From contig DHDL01000030.1 in NCBI GenBank assembly GCA_002399345.1, forward strand, positions 2,859 to 9,052: DNA of 6,194 nucleotides, given 5' to 3'. This document shows positions 1-6,182 of the stretch, piece by piece. A program made the translations under genes and the position numbers. The notes under the pieces were generated by a model that saw only the letters and a program-made list of their open reading frames with translations, did no database searches and was not told the DNA's origin. Source of the DNA: Thermoanaerobacterales bacterium UBA4877. GTDB lineage: Bacteria; Bacillota; Thermoanaerobacteria; Thermoanaerobacterales; UBA4877. Within the stretch, counting starts at the first letter, position 1. The number at the start of each line of letters is the position of its first letter.

Positions 1-1425
1 CTTTACAATAAGCGCACCGACGAATACGGCGGCGATCTGCGAGGACGGCTGAAGGTAGCCACAGATATTGTAAAGGGCATCAAGGCTGCCTGCGGCAATG
101 ATTTCACCGTTTCTCTGCGGTACAGCCTCAAGAGCTTTGTCAAGGGCATACGCCACGGCGCTCTGCCGGGAGAAAAATTCACCGAGCAAGGTAAGGATAT
201 TGAGGAGGGCATCGAGGCAGCCAAAATACTTGTGGAGGCGGGATACGATATCCTAAATGTGGACGCAGGCACCTATGACTCCTGGTATTGGAACCATCCG
301 CCTATGTATTTTGAAAAGGGCATGTATCGTGAATTTGGCAAGATCCTCAAGAAAGAGGTCGACGTGCCCATCATACTGGCCGGACGTATGGACGACCCGG
401 ATATGGCTGTCGAAGCGTTGGGCACATGTTGTGACATTATAGGCCTGGGGCGTCCGCTGCTTGCCGATTCCGAGCTGCCCATGAAGATACAGGCGGGAAA
501 GCTTGATGAGATCCGGCCGTGCATCTCCTGCCAGCAGGGCTGTCTCGCGCGTTTATCCCAAGGGCTGCCACTTTCCTGCGCAGTCAATCCGTCCTGCGGC
601 CGGGAGGAGGAGACTAAGCTTACACCGGCGCTGTGCAAAAAGAACGTCCTGATCATAGGGGGAGGCCTGGCCGGTATGGAGGCGGCACGGGTATGTGCTC
701 TCCGCGGACACAAGGTGACCCTTCTTGAAAAGAGCGCCTACCTCGGCGGAAATGTACGGCCGGGCAGTGTCCCGGATTTTAAAGAGGACGACCGTCATCT
801 GATCGAGTGGTACAAGACCCAGCTCGGCAAACTGCCGATAAAGATCAAGCTCAACTGCAGTGCAGACCGTGAAACCGCAGAGCGTTCCAATGCCGACGCC
901 GTCATAGTCGCCACTGGGTCCAATCCGATAAAGCTGGACTTCGGGAATAAAAACCATATTTATGCTGCCGAAGAACTGCTGCTCTGCCCTGAAAATGCAG
1001 GCAAGGACGTTGTGGTCATAGGAGGCGGCCTAGTCGGCTGCGAGACCGGCCTCTGGCTGAAGCGCATGGGCAAAAACGTCACGATCGTCGAGGCGACCCC
1101 GCAGATACTGGGCGGAGGAGCGGATATGTGCTTTGCTAACTACGACATGCTCAAGGATCTGCTTGCCTTTGAGAATATACCCGTACTCTGCTCCACAAAG
1201 GTCACCGCAGTCGATGATAATTCCGTCACGGTACAATCGGAGAAGGGTGAGGATAAGATAAATGCGGACACGGTGATGCTGGCCGTGGGTTACCGCCCCA
1301 ATGCAGCCCTTTATGACGAGCTGCGCGGCTGTGGGAAGGAAATATACAACATAGGCGATTCCCGTCATGTGCACAACATCATGAGCGCTATTTGGGATGC
1401 CTTCCAGGTGGCCCGCGAACTGTAA
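1..1425 (+). CDS. Old Yellow Enzyme-type NADH:flavin oxidoreductase with [4Fe-4S] and FAD domains (enoate/dienoyl-CoA reductase family), 5' end missing
   Basis: The reading frame is open from base 1 to a tandem TAA TAA stop (1423-1428), giving 474 visible residues. The frame starts inside the FMN barrel at NKRTDEYGG, a hallmark of the Old Yellow Enzyme family. By comparison with E. coli FadH, roughly 180 N-terminal residues lie outside the window. Visible parts, numbered from base 1: end of the TIM barrel, with YDSWYWNHPP around residues 92-101 (candidate catalytic His99) and the GRPLLAD flavin-phosphate loop (151-157). A [4Fe-4S] motif C-x2-C-x3-C-x11-C follows at residues 174, 177, 181 and 193, the same spacing as FadH. 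Then come two dinucleotide folds, IGGGLAG (about 220-225) and IGGGLVG (about 341-346), and a closing GD motif near 452. The family reduces activated C=C bonds with NAD(P)H through FAD, Fe-S and FMN, in the cytoplasm. The YDSWYW segment resembles clostridial 2-enoate reductases and BaiCD/BaiH-type bile acid enzymes more than FadH, as I recall them. The substrate is unknown. The GTG at 232 is an internal valine codon, not the start. Confidence 0.93.
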   Translation, partial: LYNKRTDEYGGDLRGRLKVATDIVKGIKAACGNDFTVSLRYSLKSFVKGIRHGALPGEKFTEQGKDIEEGIEAAKILVEAGYDILNVDAGTYDSWYWNHPPMYFEKGMYREFGKILKKEVDVPIILAGRMDDPDMAVEALGTCCDIIGLGRPLLADSELPMKIQAGKLDEIRPCISCQQGCLARLSQGLPLSCAVNPSCGREEETKLTPALCKKNVLIIGGGLAGMEAARVCALRGHKVTLLEKSAYLGGNVRPGSVPDFKEDDRHLIEWYKTQLGKLPIKIKLNCSADRETAERSNADAVIVATGSNPIKLDFGNKNHIYAAEELLLCPENAGKDVVVIGGGLVGCETGLWLKRMGKNVTIVEATPQILGGGADMCFANYDMLKDLLAFENIPVLCSTKVTAVDDNSVTVQSEKGEDKINADTVMLAVGYRPNAALYDELRGCGKEIYNIGDSRHVHNIMSAIWDAFQVAREL

Positions 1426-1439
1426 TAAGACTGCATTGC

Positions 1440-1473
1440 AAAACGCCGTTTGGAATTCCAAACGGCGTTTTTT
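1440..1473. terminator. Bidirectional rho-independent terminator between convergent genes
   Basis: Bases 1440-1471 form a perfect 32-bp palindrome: a 14-bp stem (AAAACGCCGTTTGG with its complement) around an AATT loop at 1454-1457. On the + strand it ends in six T (1468-1473). On the - strand the complementary end gives four T. It begins 14 bp after the + strand oxidoreductase stop and lies 16 bp past the stop of the - strand DUF1835 gene. It is therefore placed to end both convergent transcripts, more strongly on the + strand. Confidence 0.9.
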
Positions 1474-1487
1474 ATAAATCTCCATAT

Positions 1488-2432
1488 CTATTTTGTACGC
1501 GCTATCATAGTTTCATATAACCGCTCGGGTTCTTTACCAATGACCTGCAGCTCTCCCTTTGATATAAGTACGCGAATGCGCTGTGCGATCAGCCGGTCGT
1601 TTATTCCGAGCCGGTGTTTCACAATCACGCTGCCGATCAACTTTGCGACTTTGCATGTATCCTCGGGATACTCCTGCCGTATGATGCCGTCATAGTAGTC
1701 TTCGCCGGCACTCATTACAGTTTTATCCTCTATCACCCGCAGCGGCGCATTTTCATTCCGCAGTTTCCTCCACCGATCCGAAAGTGAAACGCGGCATTCA
1801 TCGGAAAGCACGACGGCATCATCAGCGAATGCGCCGAAAAGCTCTGCATCCACATCTCCCCACCAGTCATACTCCTTTATGATCCCATCGGGACGTTTAT
1901 ACTGCTTGGGCGGCAAGACGACCGTGATGCGGCAGGGCACACCTTCAAGCAGGTTTGCGGTGAAGAGCAGTCCGCAGGCGGCAGACGGCGTTGCATCTGC
2001 CCATATGCGCACGTCTTCCCCCGCGGAGGCACACGTTTTTAGCCTATCCAAGTCAGACATGCTGTCGCGCCAGGATTTTTCTGCCTCATCCCACATGTCG
2101 GCAGGCTCTCTCCAAGGGTCGTCGGTAAGCCATTGAAAGATAATATCCCTTCTCGGGCAGTCTTCCGCATCCAGCGGTGCCGCTATATCCCCATATGAGA
2201 GATCGAATGACAACCCAACAACGTCCTCCCATGATCCTCCCAGTGGAACAGCCAGTTTTTCTAGCTCACGCATCTCGGCCCTGGCCCTTTTTAAGGCCTT
2301 TAACCGCTGCCACCAACTAATTTTGCCTGCGCCGATAACGCCTACGGACGCTGCTCTGCCCGAGCTGTTGCCGCAGTGCTGGGCATAGTGCAGCGAGCCC
2401 TTCATTGAATCACTAAAACAAACATCCAGCAT
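1488..2432 (-). CDS. DUF1835 / DUF3658 domain protein, function unknown
   Basis: This 314-residue protein starts with MLDVCFSDSMKGSLHYA, which fits the usual DUF1835 opening (a short beta strand, then a D-S-x-x-G-S-L motif). That supports the ATG at 2432, as does GGGAGG five bases upstream. DUF1835 appears to cover about residues 1-165, including WADATPSAACGLLFT (about 144-158). A C-terminal DUF3658 module covers about 205-313, including LSDRWRKLRNENAPLRV, a DDGII-like YYDGIIRQEY stretch and a closing basic helix (LIAQRIRVLISKGEL) of helix-turn-helix character. The middle (about 95-125) is rich in Trp and acidic residues. There is no signal peptide or membrane segment, so it is probably cytoplasmic. 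No biochemical role is established for the family as far as I know. It lies 96 bp downstream of hypB on the same strand, behind its own candidate promoter, so membership in the hyp operon is doubtful. It ends at a TAG facing the shared terminator. Confidence 0.85.
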   Translation of the reverse strand: MLDVCFSDSMKGSLHYAQHCGNSSGRAASVGVIGAGKISWWQRLKALKRARAEMRELEKLAVPLGGSWEDVVGLSFDLSYGDIAAPLDAEDCPRRDIIFQWLTDDPWREPADMWDEAEKSWRDSMSDLDRLKTCASAGEDVRIWADATPSAACGLLFTANLLEGVPCRITVVLPPKQYKRPDGIIKEYDWWGDVDAELFGAFADDAVVLSDECRVSLSDRWRKLRNENAPLRVIEDKTVMSAGEDYYDGIIRQEYPEDTCKVAKLIGSVIVKHRLGINDRLIAQRIRVLISKGELQVIGKEPERLYETMIARTK

Positions 2433-2437
2433 GATTT

Positions 2438-2443
2438 CCTCCC
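2438..2443 (-). promoter_or_regulatory. Ribosome binding site of the DUF1835 gene
   Basis: On the - strand GGGAGG lies five bases before the ATG at 2432. It is the best-placed Shine-Dalgarno sequence in the window and fixes this start. Confidence 0.7.
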
Positions 2444-2448
2444 GAATC

Positions 2449-2504
2449 TTGTGTTATCCAATACATTATTGAGTGCAATCCTTTATATCAAAATAATAAC
2501 ACAA
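2449..2504. repeat. Separated 9-bp inverted repeat flanking the candidate DUF1835 promoter
   Basis: TTGTGTTAT at 2449-2457 and its exact reverse complement ATAACACAA at 2496-2504 are separated by 38 bp. The two arms bracket the candidate -35 and -10 boxes. They could be operator half-sites or the stem of a long-looped leader hairpin. The arms are AT-rich and short, so chance is a real alternative. Confidence 0.4.
2465..2491 (-). promoter_or_regulatory. Candidate sigma-70-type promoter for the DUF1835 gene
   Basis: Read on the - strand, TTGATA (2491-2486, five of six to TTGACA) is followed after 15 bp by AATAAT (2470-2465, five of six to TATAAT). The spacing is shorter than the usual 17 bp, which weakens the call. 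It lies about 33 bp upstream of the ATG, in the AT-rich 96-bp gap between hypB and the DUF1835 gene. No clear hairpin terminator follows hypB in this gap, so some read-through from the operon remains possible. Confidence 0.35.
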
Positions 2505-2528
2505 TAGGCAGGTCAAGTCCATGCTATT

Positions 2529-3197
2529 TCAGCGTCGCCAGTCCCCGACATTTTTACTAAGCCAATCCGTCCACGCATCAAATCCTTCTCCCGTATTGGC
2601 CGATACCGGAAATATCTCTGCCTTAGGGTTACGCAGTCTGATATTTGAGACAGCTTTTTTCATATCAAAATCAAACACACTTATCGTATCTATCTTGTTT
2701 ATGAGCACGGCATCGCAGACGGTAAACATCAGCGGATATTTTAAGGGTTTATCATCGCCCTCGGGCACCGAGAGGATCATGGCGTTTTTGGCCGCTCCCG
2801 TATCGAATTCTGCTGGACACACCAGATTGCCGACGTTTTCCAGCACCACCAGGTCGAGGTCCTGCGTTTCGAATTCATCCAGCCCCTGGCGGGTCATCTC
2901 GGCATCGAGATGGCACATGCCTCCCGTATGCAGTTGTATCACCCTCGCCCCGGATGAAGATATCGTTTCGGCATCTACCGCGGAGTCTATATCCGCTTCC
3001 ATTACCCCGATATGCATACCGCCCTTCAGCATGTCTATCGTGCGCATGAGCGTGGTCGTTTTTCCCGCCCCCGGTGAAGACATAAGATTAAGCAGGAACG
3101 TCCCCTGCTTTTTCAGTTCTTCACGTACCTTCTCCGCCTGCTTGTCGTTGTTTTCAAACACGCTTTCCTTTATTTCGATCACCTTATACTTTTCCAT
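2529..3197 (-). CDS. hypB: HypB, nickel-delivery GTPase for metalloenzyme maturation
   Basis: This 222-residue P-loop GTPase is close in length to the short archaeal-type HypB. Motifs seen: Walker A SSPGAGKTT (40-48), the conserved EADIDSAVDAE segment (67-77), the metal-site motif GGMCHLDAEM (Cys95, His96), ENVGNLVCP (120-128, Cys127), the guanine-specificity motif NKID (167-170) and the G5-like SANTGEG (199-205). HypB accepts nickel from or with HypA and uses GTP hydrolysis and dimerisation to pass it to the target enzyme, classically [NiFe]-hydrogenase large subunit. The N-terminal CxxCGC nickel site of E. coli HypB and the His-rich stretch of some homologs are absent. The Cys95/His96/Cys127 set at the GTPase dimer interface is kept. 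The gene starts 25 bp after hypA and clearly shares its transcript. The start at 3197 fits the family's usual N terminus, although its ribosome binding site is poorly spaced. UreG and CooC are weaker alternatives, because CHLDA and ENVGNLVCP are typical of HypB. Confidence 0.95.
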   Translation of the reverse strand: MEKYKVIEIKESVFENNDKQAEKVREELKKQGTFLLNLMSSPGAGKTTTLMRTIDMLKGGMHIGVMEADIDSAVDAETISSSGARVIQLHTGGMCHLDAEMTRQGLDEFETQDLDLVVLENVGNLVCPAEFDTGAAKNAMILSVPEGDDKPLKYPLMFTVCDAVLINKIDTISVFDFDMKKAVSNIRLRNPKAEIFPVSANTGEGFDAWTDWLSKNVGDWRR

Positions 3198-3209
3198 AAT
3201 ATCGTCTTG

Positions 3210-3217
3210 CCCCCCTC
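3210..3217 (-). promoter_or_regulatory. Poorly spaced ribosome binding site of hypB
   Basis: The only purine-rich tract before hypB is GAGGGGGG. It ends 12 bases before the ATG, which is longer than the usual 5-9. HypB translation may depend partly on coupling to hypA, whose stop lies just upstream at 3225-3223. Confidence 0.4.
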
Positions 3218-3222
3218 TGCAG

Positions 3223-3567
3223 TTATTCCACCAAGATTTCCTTTATACTGATATCCCGGCCGGAAATAAGGTTCCAGCCTTTATAGCCGCATTCCGGACA
3301 GCCTGCATCGCTTCGACCAGGCCTGAACTCCGCCCCGCATTTTCGGCACTTTGCCTTGCACGGTATCTCGTTTATTTCGAGAGCGGCGTTTTGCAGATGG
3401 TATGACTGCCCCACGGCCGGGTCCCAGCATGACCGGAAGAAAAACGGCACAACACTGGAGGCCTCTCCTATATCGACAACGACCACCTTTATGTCCGGGA
3501 TGTGGTTTTTCTGAGCATAGACATCCATCGAACGCACCACATTCAAAACAATCGGCATTTCATGCAT
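3223..3567 (-). CDS. hypA: HypA, nickel metallochaperone
   Basis: This 114-residue protein has the full family length. It begins MHEMPI, so the N-terminal amine, His2 and Glu3 that form the nickel site in HypA are present. The structural zinc site is intact: C74-x2-C77, then C90-x2-C93 with 12 residues between, the classic spacing. The flanking features EINEIP, CRKCGAEF, CPECG and a closing SGRDISIKEI are all typical of HypA/HybF. An extra cysteine, Cys70, precedes the zinc site. HypA binds nickel and hands it to HypB or directly to the target apo-enzyme in the cytoplasm. The gene sits 20 bp behind the large oxidoreductase gene and 25 bp ahead of hypB, so the three are almost surely co-transcribed. 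The start is fixed by the MHE sequence, since nickel binding needs His at position 2. Confidence 0.95.
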   Translation of the reverse strand: MHEMPIVLNVVRSMDVYAQKNHIPDIKVVVVDIGEASSVVPFFFRSCWDPAVGQSYHLQNAALEINEIPCKAKCRKCGAEFRPGRSDAGCPECGYKGWNLISGRDISIKEILVE

Positions 3568-3579
3568 TATTTATATATA

Positions 3580-3587
3580 CCGCCTTT
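3580..3587 (-). promoter_or_regulatory. Weak ribosome binding site of hypA
   Basis: AAAGGCGG directly follows the TAG stop of the upstream oxidoreductase gene and ends 12 bases before the hypA ATG. A TATATATAAATA stretch fills the space. Spacing is long, so translational coupling to the upstream gene may help. Confidence 0.35.
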
Positions 3588-6182
3588 CTACTTGGAAGCA
3601 GCCGCCTGCTTCTCCGCGATCTTCCGGTTTCTCTGCATAGCATACTGCTGAGCTATGGATACGTACTCCTCCGGAGTCGCCGCAGGTCCCACTTCACGGA
3701 CCTTCTTCAGCTTGATGGCGTCAAACTCACACTTTGTGGTGCAGACACCACAGCCGATGCACATCCACGGGTCCACTATGGTTACGCCGCAGCCAAGGCA
3801 GCGCTTGGCCTCTCTCTGGATTTGCTCTTCAGTAAGATTGGTGCGCAGGTCCTTGAACGTCCCCTTGGACGCCTTATGATTGACGCTTGCCGGCCGCTGG
3901 CGAGGCATACTATCAAAACCGCTGTAATCGGCATTGTCCTGGTCAAAGGGCTTGTATTCACGTTCACGGCGCATGGTAAGGCTCCTGCTGCGCAGAAAAC
4001 GATGGATTGATATAGCCCCGGATTTGCCGGACGCTATGGCGTCAATGGCAAATCTCGGGCCGGTAACAGCATCGCCACCCGCGAAGACATCCACCTCGCC
4101 GGTCTGGTATGTGATGTCTGCAACTTTCAGGGTTTTTCGTACCGTCAGGGCAGCCTTGCTGCCTGCCAGAAGCCTGCCCCATTCTATGGCCTGGCCTATT
4201 GAAACCAGTACATTAGAGCATTCTACGATTATGGTATCATTCTCATCATACTTTGGCGCAAACCGTTTATTTTCATCGAACACAGACAGGCAGCGCATGA
4301 ACTCAACACCCGTTACCCTGCCGTTCTCACCCAGTACGCGTTTCGGCCCCCATGAATTGTTTATAACAATGCCCTCACCAGTAGCCTCCTCCTTTTCTTC
4401 ATCCAGTGCAGGCATCTCCGCATCACTTTCCAAGCAGAACATCTGCGTTGACTGTGAACCGAGACGGACAGCAGACCGAGCCACGTCGATGGCAACATTG
4501 CCGCCGCCTATTACGACTGTCTTGCCCTCCAGACTATCTGTCTTGCCTAGGTTGACTTCTCGCAGAAAATCCACACCCGATACAACACCGGCTAGGTTTT
4601 CGCCCTCCACATTAAGAGCACGGCCGCCCTGTGCACCTACGGCTATATAGAAGGCTTTGTAGCCCTCCGCACGCAGGCTGCTTATGGTTCCGTTTCTGCC
4701 CACCTCGACACCAGTCTTAAATTCCACTCCTAGCTCACGGAGTACGTCTATTTCAGCATCAATGATCTCCTTTTCCAAACGGAAAGAAGGAATACCTAGT
4801 GTAAGCATACCGCCAAGCCTGTCCTGCTTCTCAAATACCGTTACCGGGTAACCCTCTGCGGCAAGATAATATGCACAGCTTAAGCCCGCCGGGCCGGAAC
4901 CGATCACGGCCACCTTATCCTGATAATGCTCATAAACGGGCGGTACATAACAGTTTTTGCTGTCAAGCTCCTTATCCGCAATAAACCTCTTTATATCGTC
5001 AATGGCAACCGACTCATCAATCTTGGCACGGGTACATTCCTCCTCACAGCTGCGCGGACAAATACGTCCGCAGACCGCGGGCAACGGGTTATCCCTCTTT
5101 ATCACTTTCAGCGCCTCGTCATATTCGCCTTTGCCGGCCTTGCTGATGTAACCTTGCACAGAGATATGCGCCGGACACTTAGCCTTGCATGGGCTCGTTC
5201 CGTAGTCATTGACCATGACCTTCTTATTCCATTCGGGGTTAATATCCTCTTCCGTCCAGAAATTATCAGCAGGATATTTATCCATTTGCGGTGTCTGCTT
5301 CTCAATATCACAGAAAGTATTGCCGAGATGCAGTGCTCCCATATTACAGTACTCCACACATTCACCGCAGGCAACACAGTTATCTGGGTCTACTTCCGCA
5401 ACAAAGTTACTGCGGCTGAAATCAGGCAGGCGGAAATTATTTTCGCTGCGCAGCCCCATACATGAACATCCGCAGCAGTTGCAGATGAATGAGGAGGTGT
5501 CCTCGCCCTCGTTATTGAAGATCTGATGCACTAAGCCCAGCCGCTCCGCTTTGAGCAGAAGATCCTCGGCCTCTTTCCGTGTGACCCTCCTCGCGCGGCC
5601 GGTACGGACATAGTATTTCGCCTCATCGCCTATCTGCAGACACATATCCCTCCATGGATGTTCGCAGGCATTTCCTACCAGATACTCGGCCTTACGGCAG
5701 GCGCAATCTGCCACAGAATAGTAATCGCTCTGATCAAGATATGTTTTGACCTGTTCATGGGACAATATATTTGACTCTGCCTCTACAGTTTTTCCGATAG
5801 GTATCGCCCTCAGAATACCTCGTCCCTCCGGAACATTCTGATACATCATCAAACCGCCTTCACCAATACTGCAAAAAAGCTGCGCCATCTTCTTTTCGTT
5901 AATATCGTGGTTCAGCAGGCAGTGCTCCGCTATGCCCGGCGCCCAGCCCGAAAGCTTGAAATAGTCGGTGCCATCCCGGTCGACAACAATCAGTACGCCC
6001 TTCTCCGCAGCCATATACAAGTCACCTAAAATACCATCCACTGACAGGCCTGCATCATCTGCAATCTGCCGCGCAGTTTGGTAGACAGGTTTACACAACA
6101 TGGAAGCCTTTGCCCTGCGCTCGTCCACCATTTCCGCCAATATTTGCACCCAGGGGTCATCCCAATTCCTGCCCTTCTCCAC
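3588..6182 (-). CDS. Multi-cluster [4Fe-4S] FAD/NAD(P) oxidoreductase, GltD-type, with N-terminal winged-helix-like domain; start uncertain
   Basis: This protein has 864 residues if read from the GTG at 6182. The frame stays open to the window edge (6194), so the real start may lie outside; an AGGG eight bases before the GTG could be a ribosome binding site. Order of parts: winged-helix-like region (about 35-80); a cysteine module with C160-x-C162-R, Cys173, Cys181 and CNCCGCSC (234-241); a ferredoxin motif CVACGECVEYC (269-279); the GltD-type Fe-S domain with C332-x3-C336 and C371-x3-C-x3-C-x3-C383; an FAD fold GSGPAG (428-433); an NAD(P) fold GGGNVA (559-564); GGD near 702-704; and a C-terminal ferredoxin-like segment with C795, C798 and C808-x2-C-x2-C-x3-C818. 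GltD relatives pass electrons between NAD(P)H and iron-sulfur partners, as in glutamate synthase small subunit and NfnB. There are no membrane segments, so it is likely cytoplasmic. It heads the run with hypA and hypB, so it may act with a nickel-dependent redox enzyme. This is not a simple GltD, which has about 470 residues. The exact electron partners are unknown. Confidence 0.9.
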   Translation of the reverse strand: MEKGRNWDDPWVQILAEMVDERRAKASMLCKPVYQTARQIADDAGLSVDGILGDLYMAAEKGVLIVVDRDGTDYFKLSGWAPGIAEHCLLNHDINEKKMAQLFCSIGEGGLMMYQNVPEGRGILRAIPIGKTVEAESNILSHEQVKTYLDQSDYYSVADCACRKAEYLVGNACEHPWRDMCLQIGDEAKYYVRTGRARRVTRKEAEDLLLKAERLGLVHQIFNNEGEDTSSFICNCCGCSCMGLRSENNFRLPDFSRSNFVAEVDPDNCVACGECVEYCNMGALHLGNTFCDIEKQTPQMDKYPADNFWTEEDINPEWNKKVMVNDYGTSPCKAKCPAHISVQGYISKAGKGEYDEALKVIKRDNPLPAVCGRICPRSCEEECTRAKIDESVAIDDIKRFIADKELDSKNCYVPPVYEHYQDKVAVIGSGPAGLSCAYYLAAEGYPVTVFEKQDRLGGMLTLGIPSFRLEKEIIDAEIDVLRELGVEFKTGVEVGRNGTISSLRAEGYKAFYIAVGAQGGRALNVEGENLAGVVSGVDFLREVNLGKTDSLEGKTVVIGGGNVAIDVARSAVRLGSQSTQMFCLESDAEMPALDEEKEEATGEGIVINNSWGPKRVLGENGRVTGVEFMRCLSVFDENKRFAPKYDENDTIIVECSNVLVSIGQAIEWGRLLAGSKAALTVRKTLKVADITYQTGEVDVFAGGDAVTGPRFAIDAIASGKSGAISIHRFLRSRSLTMRREREYKPFDQDNADYSGFDSMPRQRPASVNHKASKGTFKDLRTNLTEEQIQREAKRCLGCGVTIVDPWMCIGCGVCTTKCEFDAIKLKKVREVGPAATPEEYVSIAQQYAMQRNRKIAEKQAAASK

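Noticed and set aside
1..1425. Classical fadH (2,4-dienoyl-CoA reductase of fatty acid oxidation)
   Set aside because: The domain order and cysteine spacing match, but the barrel motif YDSWYWNHPP differs from FadH and no beta-oxidation genes are visible, so no symbol was assigned.
273..1485. - strand open frames opposite the Old Yellow Enzyme gene (273-713, 553-957, 1030-1485)
   Set aside because: They are antisense shadows of a well-supported gene, and the last one runs through the terminator palindrome.
1426..1487. Small RNA or riboswitch in the convergent gap
   Set aside because: Only the terminator palindrome is present, and there is no room for another structure.
2449..2504. Rex-type redox operator (TTGTG ... 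CACAA)
   Set aside because: Rex sites are compact palindromes of about 18-20 bp. Here the arms are 38 bp apart and their inner sequence does not match.
2488..2516. TTGACC (- strand, 2516-2511) as a -35 box
   Set aside because: No reasonable -10 box lies 16-18 bp downstream. The TATAAA-like sequence is about 23 bp away.
2521..3405. Long + strand open frame (294 residues) antisense to hypB and hypA
   Set aside because: It is a shadow of two genes with complete, recognisable motifs. Its translation is Ser/Pro/Ala-rich with no domain, and no ribosome binding site is evident.
3351..5526. Several + strand open frames (e.g. 3351-4010, 3934-4650, 4926-5465) opposite the large oxidoreductase
   Set aside because: All lie inside a continuous gene with conserved FAD, NAD(P) and cysteine motifs. 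Their translations show no family signature.
3588..6182. Glutamate synthase small subunit (gltD)
   Set aside because: The core is GltD-like, but the protein is almost twice as long with extra cluster domains. No gltB is adjacent, and hypA and hypB follow instead.
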